Of a DNA stretch of 12,663 nucleotides, positions 12,574-12,663 are shown piece after piece. The first letter of the stretch is position 1; each line of letters starts with the position of its first letter. Source of the DNA: Deltaproteobacteria bacterium (GTDB lineage Bacteria; Desulfobacterota; Syntrophobacteria; B119-G9); contig QMLL01000017.1 in NCBI GenBank assembly GCA_003646715.1, positions 1 to 12,663 of the forward strand, in the 5' to 3' direction. The position numbers and the translations under genes are program-made. The notes beneath the pieces were generated by a model. The model worked only from the letters and a program-made list of their open reading frames with translations, made no database searches and had not been told where the DNA came from.

Positions 12574-12622
12574 GCGTATAAGTTGTCAGGGTTTTAGGGT
12601 TACCGAACAAGAGGGGCAGCGA

Positions 12623-12663
12623 ATGGGGGGACTCTTTCTGAGCAAAATCCCGTATCTCTCAAA
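12623..12663 (+). CDS. Start of an unidentified gene, cut by the window edge
   Basis: An ATG preceded by GAGGGG (12611-12616, six bases away) opens a frame MGGLFLSKIPYLS that runs off the end. Thirteen codons are too few to identify it. Its position after cas6 and the CARF gene makes another CRISPR-associated gene plausible, but its apparent separate promoter could equally mark an unrelated unit. Confidence 0.35.
   Translation, partial: MGGLFLSKIPYLS

Noticed and set aside
12450..12663. CRISPR array next to cas6 and the CARF gene
   Set aside because: No repeat of 23 bases or more recurs here or in 10111-10389; the only tandem is the 7-base CCTTGTC.

Overview
The window most likely comes from a moderate-GC bacterium of the Desulfobacterota (sulfate-reducing or syntrophic 'deltaproteobacterial' type). 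This is an inference from gene content, not from a marker gene: an FmdE/molybdopterin-binding fusion protein, a PII–glutamine synthetase–GlnE nitrogen block in which GlnE carries an N-terminal double ACT-like extension, and a Cas6 plus NE0113-type CARF protein pair. Genes are dense and mostly on the + strand, with a few small accessory genes on both strands.

Layout. Positions 1-347 hold no convincing gene but contain repeats that look like an insertion-sequence end and a dispersed intergenic element. A small ribbon-helix-helix antitoxin-like gene (348-572, minus) stands without a toxin and has a palindromic operator candidate upstream. An FmdE/MoeA-like fusion gene follows (810-2387). Its true N-terminus appears to begin at 711 behind a perfect ribosome binding site and to be cut by an in-frame TAA at 786. 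Directly after it lies a 67-codon C-terminal relic of the ammonium transporter gene amtB (2391-2591) with an internal TAG. Then come glnB (PII), glnA (type I glutamine synthetase, with its adenylylation tyrosine) closed by a strong terminator, and glnE (1264 codons). These three form one regulatory circuit: PII reports nitrogen status, and GlnE adenylylates or deadenylylates glutamine synthetase.

Downstream of glnE is an AT-rich hicA-hicB toxin-antitoxin pair, probably acquired horizontally. hicA seems to have lost its last nine codons to a TAG. It is followed on the minus strand by a relic of the C-terminal ACT domain of glnD (about 9545-9742) and by a cold-shock protein gene (9793-9993, minus) with its own terminator and promoter candidate. 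The right end is CRISPR-related: cas6 (10390-11328) overlaps by four bases a CARF protein of the NE0113 family (11325-12449). A possible promoter and the first 13 codons of another gene run off the window edge. No CRISPR array is visible.

The most striking overall pattern is nitrogen-control gene decay around an intact glnB-glnA-glnE core: relics of amtB on the left and glnD on the right, while the surviving GlnE has its own ACT-like sensory region. Several premature in-frame stops (TAA in fmdE, TAG in the amtB relic, TAG in hicA) sit inside otherwise continuing homology. Point-mutation decay, sequencing error and recoding are all possible; decay is the simplest reading.
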